Positions 1 to 7,933 of a stretch of 64,000 bases of DNA are shown here, piece by piece. A program made the translations under genes and the position numbers. Numbering within the stretch: the stretch's first letter is position 1; each line of letters starts with the position of its first letter. The notes below the pieces were generated by a model. The model was not told the origin of the DNA. It worked only from the letters and a program-made list of their open reading frames with translations, and ran no database searches. Source of the stretch: an uncultured Eggerthellaceae bacterium (GTDB lineage: Bacteria > Actinomycetota > Coriobacteriia > Coriobacteriales > Eggerthellaceae); the NCBI GenBank assembly GCA_910588905.1, contig CAJURZ010000002.1, positions 62,001 to 126,000 of the forward strand, given 5' to 3'.

Positions 1-315
1 CATCATGCAAGCTTCCATCTCGGCAGTCTGAGCGTCTATGCCAAGCCCCCGATGGAGGAACTTCGTCAGCGCCTGATGGCGGTCCAGCACCTTATGACCG
101 TAGGCGTCTCCCTCTTGGGTGAGCGTGATGTCCCCGTAATAGGGCTGGGTGACGTACCCTTTTTCCTTGAGAACGGTGACGGCCTTGTTGACCGAGGCTT
201 TGGACACGCCCATCTTCGCAGCCACATCCACTGCCCGGATGGACTGCTTCTGACTGCCGCCGATCATGACCATCGCTTCCAGATAGTCCTCATGGGAGGT
301 GGATATCTTCTCCAT
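1..315 (-). CDS. DtxR/MntR-family metal-dependent repressor, partial
   Basis: This is the N-terminal 105 residues of a DtxR/MntR-type iron- or manganese-dependent repressor. The rest lies beyond the left edge. The N-terminus MEKISTSHEDYLEAM is the family hallmark. A winged helix follows (AAKMGVSKASVNKAV, about residues 32-46), and then the first part of the metal-binding/dimerisation helix (RHQALTKFLHRGLG). In the family these residues and downstream Cys/Glu/His bind divalent metal. The ATG lies 31 bases after the stop of the ABC-F gene on the same strand, so the two may be cotranscribed. The ferrous-iron operon only 2 kb away makes an iron-homeostasis role plausible, but this is inference. 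Whether it senses Fe or Mn cannot be told from this fragment. Confidence 0.88.
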   Translation of the reverse strand, partial: MEKISTSHEDYLEAMVMIGGSQKQSIRAVDVAAKMGVSKASVNKAVTVLKEKGYVTQPYYGDITLTQEGDAYGHKVLDRHQALTKFLHRGLGIDAQTAEMEACMM

Positions 316-346
316 GGGCCTTATCCTCTCCTGATGCCTGGGTGCC

Positions 347-2152
347 TTACCCGCGCTCCAGCTGTTCCGTAGCCGAGAGCCATTCCTCCTCCAACGCCGC
401 CAATGCCTCTTGGGCAGCGCTCACCTGCGCCTGAGCCTCTGAGAGCGCCACGTAATCAGTGGGATCCACGGCCTCCATGGCCGCTCTCTCATCCTCTATC
501 TTACCCGTTGCTGTTGCCATCTTGCGCTCTAAGGAGGCAATGAGCTTCTTCAGCCGCTGCTGCTCTTTGTTGGAGAGGCTCTGAGTAGGAATGGCGGCAT
601 CCTCCTCCGGAACCTCTGGCTGCTTGGGAGCGGTATCGGGCTGAGCATGTGCAGCGGTGAGCTCCAGATACTCATCCACCCCGCGGGGCAGATGGCGAAG
701 ATGACCGCCCAGGAGGGCGAACTGATGACTCGTCACCCGTTCCATCAGATAGCGGTCATGGGTCACCAAGATGAGCGTTCCCGGCCAACCGTCCAGCATG
801 TCCTCCACCGCAGCCAACATGTCTATGTCCAGGTCATTGCCCGGCTCATCCAAGATGAGCACGTTGGGCTCCTCCAGCAAGATCATCATGAGGGCGAGCC
901 GCCGCTTCTGACCACCCGAGAGGTCTGCCACCGGTTCGTTCAGATCAGCCTTGTCGAAACCGAGCCGCTCCAAGAGCTGGGTGGAGGTGGCCTCCTTGCC
1001 ATCCAGCATCGTGCGATGGGGAAAGCGCGCCACGGCTTGGCGAACCAGGTCCCCGTCGAAGGCCCGCAGATTATCCAAGTGCTGAGAGAGCACGGCGAAC
1101 CGCACGGTCTGCCCTATCTTCACCCGTCCCCTCGTAGGGGCCAGCGCACCTTCGATGATCCGCAAGAGGGTGGTCTTCCCCGCTCCGTTACCACCCACGA
1201 TGCCGATGCGGTCGCCCGGCCCTATCATCCAGGTGATGTCTTCGAGCACGGGCGACTTCCCATCGAAGGCCACCGAGACCCGGTCCAGGTCCACCACTTG
1301 CTTGCCGATGCGCGCCATGGCCATGCGCTTGAGCTGGATATCATCCCGAAGCTCTGGCACATCGGCGATGAGCTCTTTGGCTGCAGCCACATGGAACTTC
1401 GGCTTCGTTGCTCGGGCCCGCGCACCCCGAGAGAGCCAAGCCAATTCGCGCCGAAGGGCGTTCTGACGCTTCTGTTCAGCCAACGCGGCCATGCGCTCCC
1501 GCTCAACACGTTGGAGGATATAGGCAGAGAACCCTCCTTCGAACGGGATCACGCGCCCAGCATGCACCTCCCACATGGTGTTGCATACCTCATCCAAAAA
1601 CCAGCGGTCATGGGTCACCACCAGAAGCGCCCCTGCGTCCTTGCGCCAACGGCCCTTCAGATGCTGGGCCAGCCAGGTGATAGCCCGGATGTCCAGGTGG
1701 TTCGTAGGCTCATCCAGCAAGAGGACATCCCAGTCCCCTGCCAATACGCGCGCCAGATCCACCCGACGACGCTGGCCGCCCGAGAGCGTGCCCACCGGCG
1801 TTTCCCAGGAGATGTCTTCCAGGAGATTGTCGAAGATGGCGCGGATCTTCGCATCCGATGCCCAGAGGTATTCGGGGATATCCCCCACCACCGCTTGGCG
1901 TACCGTGTCATCATCGTGCAGCTCATCGGCCTGGGCCAGGTGCCCGACGCTCACGCCGCCCGTACGGATGACGCGCCCTGCATCCACCTCCCGCGTGGAT
2001 GCCAGCACATTCAGCAGGGTTGATTTCCCGTCTCCGTTGCGCCCCACGATGCCGATGCGCTGACCCGTATCCACGCCAAGGGACACGTCTTCCAGCACCG
2101 TCTTCGACGGCATCTCTATCCGCACCTTCTCGCAGCCCAACAGGAACGCCAC
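347..2152 (-). CDS. ABC-F family ATP-binding protein
   Basis: This is a 601-residue soluble protein with two ABC ATPase domains in tandem and no membrane segment, the layout of ABC-F translation factors and ribosome-protection proteins. The first Walker A is GRNGDGKST (about residue 37) and the second GGNGAGKTT (about 317). Each half has an LSGGQ signature (about 120 and 409) followed by LDEP. The C-terminal 65 residues are charged and predicted to be coiled coil, as in Uup-like members. I chose the GTG start at 2152 because AAGGAGG lies seven bases upstream; the open frame extends 26 codons further but has no ribosome site. ABC-F proteins act on the ribosomal E site. Whether this one is housekeeping or gives antibiotic resistance is not decidable here. 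Confidence 0.9.
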   Translation of the reverse strand: MAFLLGCEKVRIEMPSKTVLEDVSLGVDTGQRIGIVGRNGDGKSTLLNVLASTREVDAGRVIRTGGVSVGHLAQADELHDDDTVRQAVVGDIPEYLWASDAKIRAIFDNLLEDISWETPVGTLSGGQRRRVDLARVLAGDWDVLLLDEPTNHLDIRAITWLAQHLKGRWRKDAGALLVVTHDRWFLDEVCNTMWEVHAGRVIPFEGGFSAYILQRVERERMAALAEQKRQNALRRELAWLSRGARARATKPKFHVAAAKELIADVPELRDDIQLKRMAMARIGKQVVDLDRVSVAFDGKSPVLEDITWMIGPGDRIGIVGGNGAGKTTLLRIIEGALAPTRGRVKIGQTVRFAVLSQHLDNLRAFDGDLVRQAVARFPHRTMLDGKEATSTQLLERLGFDKADLNEPVADLSGGQKRRLALMMILLEEPNVLILDEPGNDLDIDMLAAVEDMLDGWPGTLILVTHDRYLMERVTSHQFALLGGHLRHLPRGVDEYLELTAAHAQPDTAPKQPEVPEEDAAIPTQSLSNKEQQRLKKLIASLERKMATATGKIEDERAAMEAVDPTDYVALSEAQAQVSAAQEALAALEEEWLSATEQLERG

Positions 2153-2180
2153 CAGACATCCTCCTTGTCTCTGGGAAGAG

Positions 2181-2189
2181 AGTATAGCA
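2181..2189 (-). promoter_or_regulatory. extended -10 promoter element of the ABC-F gene
   Basis: Read on the minus strand this is TGC followed by TATACT, a TGn-extended -10 hexamer, about 29 bases before the chosen GTG start. It supports that start, because the longer open frame would begin upstream of the promoter. No convincing -35 hexamer was seen. Confidence 0.45.
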
Positions 2190-2290
2190 ACCCGACGAGC
2201 AGCCGAGGAACCCAATGACTCGCTGAACATCTGAGAAGGGCCCTTGCCTGTAGGGGATCTGCGTTCGCATCTGATAGATGCCCGATGTCA

Positions 2291-2319
2291 ACGGGCACCG
2301 GTCTATGACCAGTGCCCGT
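2291..2319 (-). terminator. probable terminator of the feo operon
   Basis: An 8-bp perfect inverted repeat (ACGGGCAC/GTGCCCGT, 13-base loop) lies downstream of the last feo gene and upstream of the ABC-F gene. The run of T after it is poor, so termination is inferred from position and stem strength. Confidence 0.4.
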
Positions 2320-2371
2320 GAGCTGTGAGCCTAAGGAAAAAGGGAGAGAGGAGGAGAGGAGAGCCTTCCCC

Positions 2372-2584
2372 TTAGGCCTTATGGAGAGTCGCTGTCATCT
2401 TTCTGACAGCTTCGCAGGTATCGCATCCGTGGGAGCTTCCAGAAGAGCACCGCTTGCTGCACCCCTGGCAGCCACCTTCGCAATGGTCATGGCAATCGCA
2501 CATCCCACGGGTCATCAACCGGCGCACAGCCAAGACCGCACACCCCAGGATGACCGCCAACAGGATGATCGTTGACGCGCTCAT
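2372..2584 (-). CDS. FeoB-associated Cys-rich membrane protein
   Basis: This 70-residue protein has one N-terminal membrane helix (TIILLAVILGCAVLAV), a basic stretch, and then a Cys/His-rich tail with motifs such as CDCHDHCEGGCQGC. This is the pattern of the small FeoB-associated Cys-rich proteins found at the ends of feo operons. Its ATG overlaps the feoB stop codon in an ATGA junction, so translation is probably coupled. The cysteines could handle Fe(II) at the cytoplasmic face of FeoB or replace FeoC, but the family's function is not established. Confidence 0.85.
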   Translation of the reverse strand: MSASTIILLAVILGCAVLAVRRLMTRGMCDCHDHCEGGCQGCSKRCSSGSSHGCDTCEAVRKMTATLHKA

Positions 2585-4617
2585 CGGGCTGCCTCCGCAT
2601 TGAGCCTGCTCTGAACCAGAGCGTTCTGCTCTTCATCGTATCTCGGCATAGGCCGGAACAGCTGGAAGAGCATGAGCGCCAGCACGGCGAAGGCCACCAC
2701 CGTCCAGATATTGAAAGCCACCTCACCGGTGATGAGACCGCCGATCTGGTAGATCATGAGCGCCACGCACCAGGCGAAGCCGCACATATACCCGATGGCT
2801 GCCCAAGTCCACTTCGCCGAAGCCATCTGGCTTCGAATGGCACCCATGGCAGCGAAGCACGGGGCGCAGAGCAGGTTGAAGGCGCAGAAGGCCATGATGG
2901 CAACGGACGCGCCGCCCATCATGTTCGCGAAAGCAAGCCAGAGATCCGCATCCCCTTCGCCCGCTTCCCCAAGGCTCGTGATGATGCCCACGGTGGCCAC
3001 GACGTTCTCCTTGGCCACCAGCCCTGTGATGGAAGTGACCGCACCTTCCCAATTGCCGAAGCCGAGCGGTGCGAAGACCCACGCCAACAGGTTCCCAAGC
3101 CCCGCCATCAAGCTGTATCGGATGTAGCCATCCGCCTCGGTATCCAGAAGCCCGAAGGTGCCATCCTGGATGCCGAAGTTCAGGAGGAACCAGATGACCA
3201 TGGAAGACAGGAAGATGATGGTGCCTGCTTTGACGATATAGGCCTTCACGCGGTCCCCCGTGGAGAGCAGCACGTTCTTCAGGGTAGGCAGATGGTACTG
3301 CGGTAGCTCCATGATGAAGGGGGCTGCATCTCCTGCGAAGGCGCGCAGCTTCTTCAGCATGATGCAGCTCACGATGATGGCCGCCAATCCCAGGAAGTAG
3401 AAGAGCGGCGCCACCCACCAGATATCCTCAGAGAAGCCACCCGCCAAAGCACCGAATACCAGCGCGATGATGGGCAGCTTCGCCCCGCAGGGGATCATGG
3501 TAGTGGTCATCACCGTCATGCGACGGTCCTTCTCGCTTTCGATGGTCTTCGTGGCCATGACCGCAGGCACCCCGCACCCGCTGGCGATGAGCATGGGTAT
3601 GAATGACTTACCTGACAGGCCGAAGCGCCGGAAGATGCGGTCCATGATGAAGGCGACTCGGGCCATATAGCCGCATCCTTCCAAGATGCCCAGCAGCAGG
3701 AATAGCACGATGAGCTGGGGAACGAACCCGAGCACAGCGCCCACCCCTGCAAGGATGCCGTCGATGATGAGGCTCTGAAGCCAAGGGGCGCAATCAAGGG
3801 CTGCCAGCCCATTGCCCACCGCAGGCGGGATCACATCGCCAAAGAGAACATCGTTCATCCAGTCCGTAGCGATGGTGCCTACCGTGGATACGCTGATGTA
3901 GTACACCAGCGTCATGATCGCGATGAAGATGGGGATCCCTAGGAAGCGGTTCGTGACCACCTTGTCTATCTTCTGGGTGGTGGTCATAGCCGCCTCTGCG
4001 CGCTGGACGCATCCTTCGCATACCTGCGCGATAAAGTCATAGCGCGCGTTGGCCTCAGCGGATTCCGGATCGTCTTCGTCCTCTTCGAGGAACGCTGCAT
4101 AGCAAGGCTCCGGTGCGGAGATGCGTCCCCTCGCTGCGGTAGCGCGTGCGCAGTCCACAAGCTCACCGATGCCCGTACCCTTGAGCGCAGATATCTCCAC
4201 CACAGGACAACCCAGCTCCTCTGAGAGCCTCGCGGCATCGATCTGGTCTCCGCGCTTGCGAACGAGATCCATCATGTTGAGCGCAACCACCACCGGAACG
4301 TCCAGATCGAATATCTGGGTGGTCAGATAGAGGTTGCGCTCAAGATTCGTGGCATCCACGATGTTGATGACCACATCCGCTTCCCCGCTAGCAAGGAAGT
4401 CGCGGGTGACTACTTCTTCTGGCGAGTAGGGCGAAAGCGAGTACACCCCGGGCAGGTCAGTGACCTCTACATCCTTGTCGCGCTTGTATCTGCCTGCCTT
4501 CTTCTCCACAGTGACCCCAGGCCAGTTTCCCGTGTACTGGTTCGCCCCCGTAAGGTCATTGAAGAGCGTCGTCTTGCCGCAATTGGGGTTGCCGGCAAGG
4601 GCGATGTTGATGCCCAT
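2581..4617 (-). CDS. feoB: ferrous iron transporter FeoB
   Basis: FeoB is the inner-membrane Fe(II) uptake protein. The N-terminal G domain shows G1 GNPNCGKTT (residues 8-16), the G3 motif DLPG and G4 NMMD, typical of this GTPase. A helical GDI-like region follows, and then from about residue 225 a polytopic membrane domain with two gate repeats. The conserved cysteines are visible in GYMARVAF-IPMLIASGCGVP and NLLCAPCFAAMGAI. At 678 residues it is a normal FeoB without a fused FeoA or FeoC. It lies downstream of two feoA genes on the same strand, separated from the nearer by about 120 bases with a possible operator, and overlaps the Cys-rich gene. Expression is likely iron-repressed. Confidence 0.97.
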   Translation of the reverse strand: MGINIALAGNPNCGKTTLFNDLTGANQYTGNWPGVTVEKKAGRYKRDKDVEVTDLPGVYSLSPYSPEEVVTRDFLASGEADVVINIVDATNLERNLYLTTQIFDLDVPVVVALNMMDLVRKRGDQIDAARLSEELGCPVVEISALKGTGIGELVDCARATAARGRISAPEPCYAAFLEEDEDDPESAEANARYDFIAQVCEGCVQRAEAAMTTTQKIDKVVTNRFLGIPIFIAIMTLVYYISVSTVGTIATDWMNDVLFGDVIPPAVGNGLAALDCAPWLQSLIIDGILAGVGAVLGFVPQLIVLFLLLGILEGCGYMARVAFIMDRIFRRFGLSGKSFIPMLIASGCGVPAVMATKTIESEKDRRMTVMTTTMIPCGAKLPIIALVFGALAGGFSEDIWWVAPLFYFLGLAAIIVSCIMLKKLRAFAGDAAPFIMELPQYHLPTLKNVLLSTGDRVKAYIVKAGTIIFLSSMVIWFLLNFGIQDGTFGLLDTEADGYIRYSLMAGLGNLLAWVFAPLGFGNWEGAVTSITGLVAKENVVATVGIITSLGEAGEGDADLWLAFANMMGGASVAIMAFCAFNLLCAPCFAAMGAIRSQMASAKWTWAAIGYMCGFAWCVALMIYQIGGLITGEVAFNIWTVVAFAVLALMLFQLFRPMPRYDEEQNALVQSRLNAEAAR

Positions 4618-4662
4618 CCTCTCTGGTTCCTTCCTTCTCAGTCAGCCGTTCTCAGCTTGCTT

Positions 4663-4679
4663 GTTAACTATGGGTAACT
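4663..4679. promoter_or_regulatory. candidate metalloregulator site upstream of feoB
   Basis: The plus strand reads gttaacta followed directly by tgggtaact, a near direct repeat of a TAACT unit with a 9-base period. The same octamer gggtaact recurs in front of the first feoA gene. Two copies before two iron genes suggest a shared operator, possibly for a DtxR-family protein such as the one at the left edge. This is inference; the match to the classical DtxR/IdeR palindrome is poor. Confidence 0.3.
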
Positions 4680-4740
4680 CCTTGGCTTGAAAAAGGCACC
4701 TCTGCAGTGCCCTCATTCCCTATGGCCGGGAGCCGTTCTC

Positions 4741-4974
4741 TTAGGCGACCAACACGTTCTGCGCCTCATCCTTGCGCAGGGAGAGCTCGAATCCGCGCAC
4801 CGTGACTTCGATGGGATCCCCCAAGGGAGCCACCTTGCGCACGGTCACCCGAGCCCCTTTCGTGAGCCCCATATCCATGATGCGTCGCCTGACGGCTCCT
4901 TCTCCAACCAACCGCATCACCTGGACCGTAGTCCCGATGGGCACATCCCGCAATGTCTGTTCCTGTTCCGTCAT
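4741..4974 (-). CDS. feoA: FeoA domain protein (second copy)
   Basis: This 77-residue protein is essentially one SH3-like FeoA domain. The visible family pattern is GTTVQVMRLVGEGAVRRRIM, then DMGLTKGARVTVRKVAPLGD and a C-terminal ELSLRKDEAQNVLV. FeoA is a cytosolic partner required for FeoB-dependent Fe(II) uptake. It follows the other feoA by 11 bases and precedes feoB by about 120 bases, all on the minus strand. Confidence 0.93.
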   Translation of the reverse strand: MTEQEQTLRDVPIGTTVQVMRLVGEGAVRRRIMDMGLTKGARVTVRKVAPLGDPIEVTVRGFELSLRKDEAQNVLVA

Positions 4975-4985
4975 GGCCTTCCTTC

Positions 4986-5267
4986 CTAGGCTGTGATGAC
5001 CTTCTGAGCAGATGCTTTATCCAACGCCACCTGCGAGCCCTTGACCTCTACGATCAGATTCCCCGCCTGCTGAGCGATCACCTTGACGAGAGCCCCGGGC
5101 ACGAAGCCGATGTTCTCCAGATGACGAGGAGCATCGCCCTTCCCGCGCACCTTCACCACGCGACCTACCTGGCCTGCCTGCAGAAACGAAAGCGGCATCT
5201 GTTGCATAGAGACCCGAGCCTCGGCAAAGCGAGGCATAGCCGTATCCATGACCATAGCGTCCTGCAT
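4986..5267 (-). CDS. feoA: FeoA domain protein (first copy)
   Basis: This 93-residue FeoA-type protein is the first gene of the feo operon. The domain core is GQVGRVVKVRGKGDAPRHLE, followed by NIGFVPGALVKVIAQQAGN and ALDKASAQKVI. I start it at the ATG at 5267, which has GGAGGA just upstream. The open frame runs 26 codons further, but that part overlaps the promoter-like -10 and operator-like repeats. It carries about 20 residues ahead of the FeoA core that the second copy lacks. Tandem feoA genes before feoB occur in several anaerobes. Confidence 0.9.
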   Translation of the reverse strand: MQDAMVMDTAMPRFAEARVSMQQMPLSFLQAGQVGRVVKVRGKGDAPRHLENIGFVPGALVKVIAQQAGNLIVEVKGSQVALDKASAQKVITA

Positions 5268-5296
5268 CTGAGTCCTCCATCGAGAGAGTTTGCTTT

Positions 5297-5330
5297 GGGT
5301 AACTAAAAGTATACTAACACTAACTTTTCC
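5297..5330 (-). promoter_or_regulatory. feo operon promoter and candidate operator
   Basis: On the minus strand a TATACT hexamer (5313-5308) is a good -10 about 40 bases before the first feoA ATG. It is surrounded by repeats of a TTAG/TAACT unit, including gggtaact (5297-5304, plus strand), which also occurs upstream of feoB. AT-rich repeats overlapping a -10 fit an iron-dependent repressor site; the regulator is not proven. Confidence 0.4.
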
Positions 5331-5446
5331 AAAAATGGTAGACATGTTTAACTTTTTTCACGGCTCGTACATCCATAAAGCGTCCTTCGCCTTACCCTTA
5401 CAACTCTGTAATCTTAGGAAAAGCTCGTTATGCTACTGTGATTCCC

Positions 5447-7840
5447 ATGACCGAGACCATTCCAACAGACCTCTCCCTCCCCACCGGCCTGACTGCCGAA
5501 GAGGCAGCAGAGCTCGCTGAAGCAGGCAAAGCGAACGTAGATGCCAGCGTGAAGACGCGCTCTCTGCGTGAGATAGCCCGGGACAACATCTGCACGCTCT
5601 TCAACTTCGTGAACCTGGTGCTGGCTGTCCTCGTATTCTTCACGGGCTCCTACAAGAACATGCTCTTCATGGTAGTCATCCTCGTGAACGTGCTCATCGG
5701 CATCGTGCAGGAACTGCGCTCGAAGCAGCTCACCGACAAGCTAGCCATCGTGGTGGCCGCCCATGTCCAAGCGGTGCGCAGCGGCACCTTGACAGAGATC
5801 CCCGTCGACCAGATCGTGCTGGGTGATGTCATCCGGCTCTCACGCGGCGACCAGATCCCCGCTGATGCTCAAGTGGTAGAGGGAGCGTGCCAGGTGAACG
5901 AGAGCCTGCTCACGGGCGAGAGTCGTCTGGTTTCCAAAGCGCCAGGCGACGAGCTCATGAGCGGCTCCTTCGTGAACTCCGGTGTCGTGTTCGCCCGGGT
6001 CATCCATGTGGGAGCAGATAACTACGCTGCCAAGATCTCCGCTGAGGCCAAGGGGCACAAAGCCATCAACTCTGAGATCATGCGCTCCGTGAATGGCATC
6101 GTGAAGTATGTGAGCATCGCGCTGTTCCCGGTGGGTGCGCTCTTGTTCTCCAGCCAGTTCTTCCTGCAGCATCTCGACTGGCAAAGCGCCATACTCAGCA
6201 CCACGTCAGCCCTGGTGGGCATGATCCCCGAAGGGCTCATCCTGCTGACCTCTACGGTGCTGGCCGTGGCGGTCATCCGGCTCTCCCGGCACAAGGTGCT
6301 GGTTCAGCAGCTCTACTGCATAGAGACGCTTGCGCGGGTGGACGTGCTCTGCCTGGATAAGACGGGCACCATCACCACCGGTGCCATGCGCGTGGCCGAC
6401 ATCCAGGGCATTGGAAATGGCCCAACAGAGCTGGCCAGAGAAGCCATCGCAGCCATCGCCTTCGCCGATGAGGACCCCAACGACACAGCCAATGCCATCC
6501 GCACCTATTTCGAAGCGGGCGAAGGAGCCCAAGGCGGCCAGCCCATCAAGCCGGGAGCAGGAGCGCGCTCCATCCCCTTCTCCTCTGACACGAAGCTCTC
6601 CGGCGTGGTGCTGCCAGACGGCACCGCCTTCGCCATGGGAGCCGCCCAGTACGTGCTGGCCCAGGCTCCTGAAGAGCTGGCCGCCCTCCAAGCCCAGCTG
6701 GAAAGGCTCACCGAAGATGCCCGGGTGCTCCTGGTGGCCCAGGTAGCCTCTTTCAGCGAAGAGGGCCGCGCGCAGGGTCCCATCACTCCCCTGGGCTTCG
6801 TCCTGCTCGAGGACGAGATCCGCTCCACTGCCTCTCAGACCGTCCAGTACTTCAAGGAACAGGGAGTTACGCTCAAGGTGATCTCAGGGGATGACCCCCA
6901 CACCGTCTCCGGCATCGCCCAGAAGGTGGGCATCCCGAACGCGGACCAGTACATCGACTGCTCTCAACTCAACACCGAACAGGACATCCAGGAAGCGGTG
7001 GCCCGCTACAGCGTCTTCGGCCGCGTCCGCCCTGAACAGAAGAAGGCCTTCGTGCTGGCGCTCCAAGAGGAAGGCCACACGGTGGCCATGACTGGAGATG
7101 GCGTGAACGACGTGCTGGCGCTCAAGGCGGCGGATTGCAGCGTGGCCATGGCATCTGGCTCCGATGCCGCCCGCAATGTAGCTCAGCTGGTGTTGGTGAA
7201 CAACGATTTCGCCTCCATGCCGAAGGTGGTGGCCGAAGGGCGTCGCTCCATCAACAATCTCCAGCGCTCGGCATCGCTCTTCCTGGTGAAGACCATCTTC
7301 TCCATCGTGATGGCCGTGCTGTTCATCTTCCTCCCTTGGCAATACCCCTTCATGCCCATCCAGATGACGCTGGTGAGCGCTATGACCATCGGGCTCCCCT
7401 CCTTCGTGCTGGCGTTGGAGCCCAACCATGACCTCGTTCGCGGGCACTTCCTGAGGAACTGCGTCGTGCGCTCCATCCCCGGTGCCATCTGCGTGATCGT
7501 CTCCATCTTGGCGGTGAGCCTGGTGGGATATCTTTGGCTGGACCTCTCCTATGCCCAGATCTCCACCCTCTGCGTGCTGCTCACCGCCCTCATCGGAGTC
7601 ATGCTGGTCATTCGGCTCTCCATCCCCTATACCCCCATCCGCACCGCGCTGCTCGTTGTGGTGCTGGGTGGCCTGGTTCTGGGATGCACCGTGGCGGCTC
7701 CGCTCTTCAACATAGCTCCCCTGACCCAGGCGATGGGGATCACCTTCGCAGCCATAGGCATCGTGGATGTCGTGGCCTTCCAGCTGCTCTTCAACGCCTT
7801 CGACCGTCTTCACAAGACGAGCCAGGCGAAGGCGGCTTGA
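5447..7840 (+). CDS. cation-transporting P-type ATPase (CtpE-like)
   Basis: This 797-residue P-type ATPase has the standard order: membrane helices, actuator domain with TGES (about residue 154), helices, phosphorylation motif DKTGT (about 303), nucleotide-binding domain, hinge GDGVND (about 551) and six C-terminal helices. It has no N-terminal metal-binding CxxC domain, and the M4 segment reads VGMIPEGLILL (PEGL) rather than CPC, so it is not a Cu/Zn/Cd exporter. Overall it most resembles mycobacterial CtpE, implicated in Ca2+ uptake; substrate assignment here is inference. I start at the ATG at 5447. A GTG nine bases earlier is also open. A TATGCT hexamer at 5429-5434 would put transcription start almost on the start codon, so the mRNA may be leaderless. 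It is divergent from the feo operon. Confidence 0.9.
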   Translation: MTETIPTDLSLPTGLTAEEAAELAEAGKANVDASVKTRSLREIARDNICTLFNFVNLVLAVLVFFTGSYKNMLFMVVILVNVLIGIVQELRSKQLTDKLAIVVAAHVQAVRSGTLTEIPVDQIVLGDVIRLSRGDQIPADAQVVEGACQVNESLLTGESRLVSKAPGDELMSGSFVNSGVVFARVIHVGADNYAAKISAEAKGHKAINSEIMRSVNGIVKYVSIALFPVGALLFSSQFFLQHLDWQSAILSTTSALVGMIPEGLILLTSTVLAVAVIRLSRHKVLVQQLYCIETLARVDVLCLDKTGTITTGAMRVADIQGIGNGPTELAREAIAAIAFADEDPNDTANAIRTYFEAGEGAQGGQPIKPGAGARSIPFSSDTKLSGVVLPDGTAFAMGAAQYVLAQAPEELAALQAQLERLTEDARVLLVAQVASFSEEGRAQGPITPLGFVLLEDEIRSTASQTVQYFKEQGVTLKVISGDDPHTVSGIAQKVGIPNADQYIDCSQLNTEQDIQEAVARYSVFGRVRPEQKKAFVLALQEEGHTVAMTGDGVNDVLALKAADCSVAMASGSDAARNVAQLVLVNNDFASMPKVVAEGRRSINNLQRSASLFLVKTIFSIVMAVLFIFLPWQYPFMPIQMTLVSAMTIGLPSFVLALEPNHDLVRGHFLRNCVVRSIPGAICVIVSILAVSLVGYLWLDLSYAQISTLCVLLTALIGVMLVIRLSIPYTPIRTALLVVVLGGLVLGCTVAAPLFNIAPLTQAMGITFAAIGIVDVVAFQLLFNAFDRLHKTSQAKAA

Positions 7841-7885
7841 CCCCCGCTCGTGCGCTGCCGCTGAACTCCCCCTCCCCCTTCGTCG

Positions 7886-7891
7886 TATAAT
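7886..7891 (+). promoter_or_regulatory. -10 element (TATAAT) for the LPG-synthase-like gene
   Basis: A perfect TATAAT occurs in the gap between the P-type ATPase gene and the next gene. It would give a leader of about 36 bases with AAGGGG before the TTG start. No clear -35 was seen. Confidence 0.5.
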
Positions 7892-7933
7892 GTAAGCGCG
7901 TCACCCATATCACCGAGATGCAAGGGGTCTCTT

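Noticed and set aside
647..2023. Long plus-strand open frame opposite the ABC-F gene
   Set aside because: It is an antisense shadow with no ribosome site and no recognisable domain; the minus strand has clear ABC motifs.
6884..7813. Long His/Asp/Gln-rich minus-strand frame opposite the P-type ATPase
   Set aside because: Composition is that of reverse-strand GC-rich coding DNA, and P-type motifs are on the plus strand.
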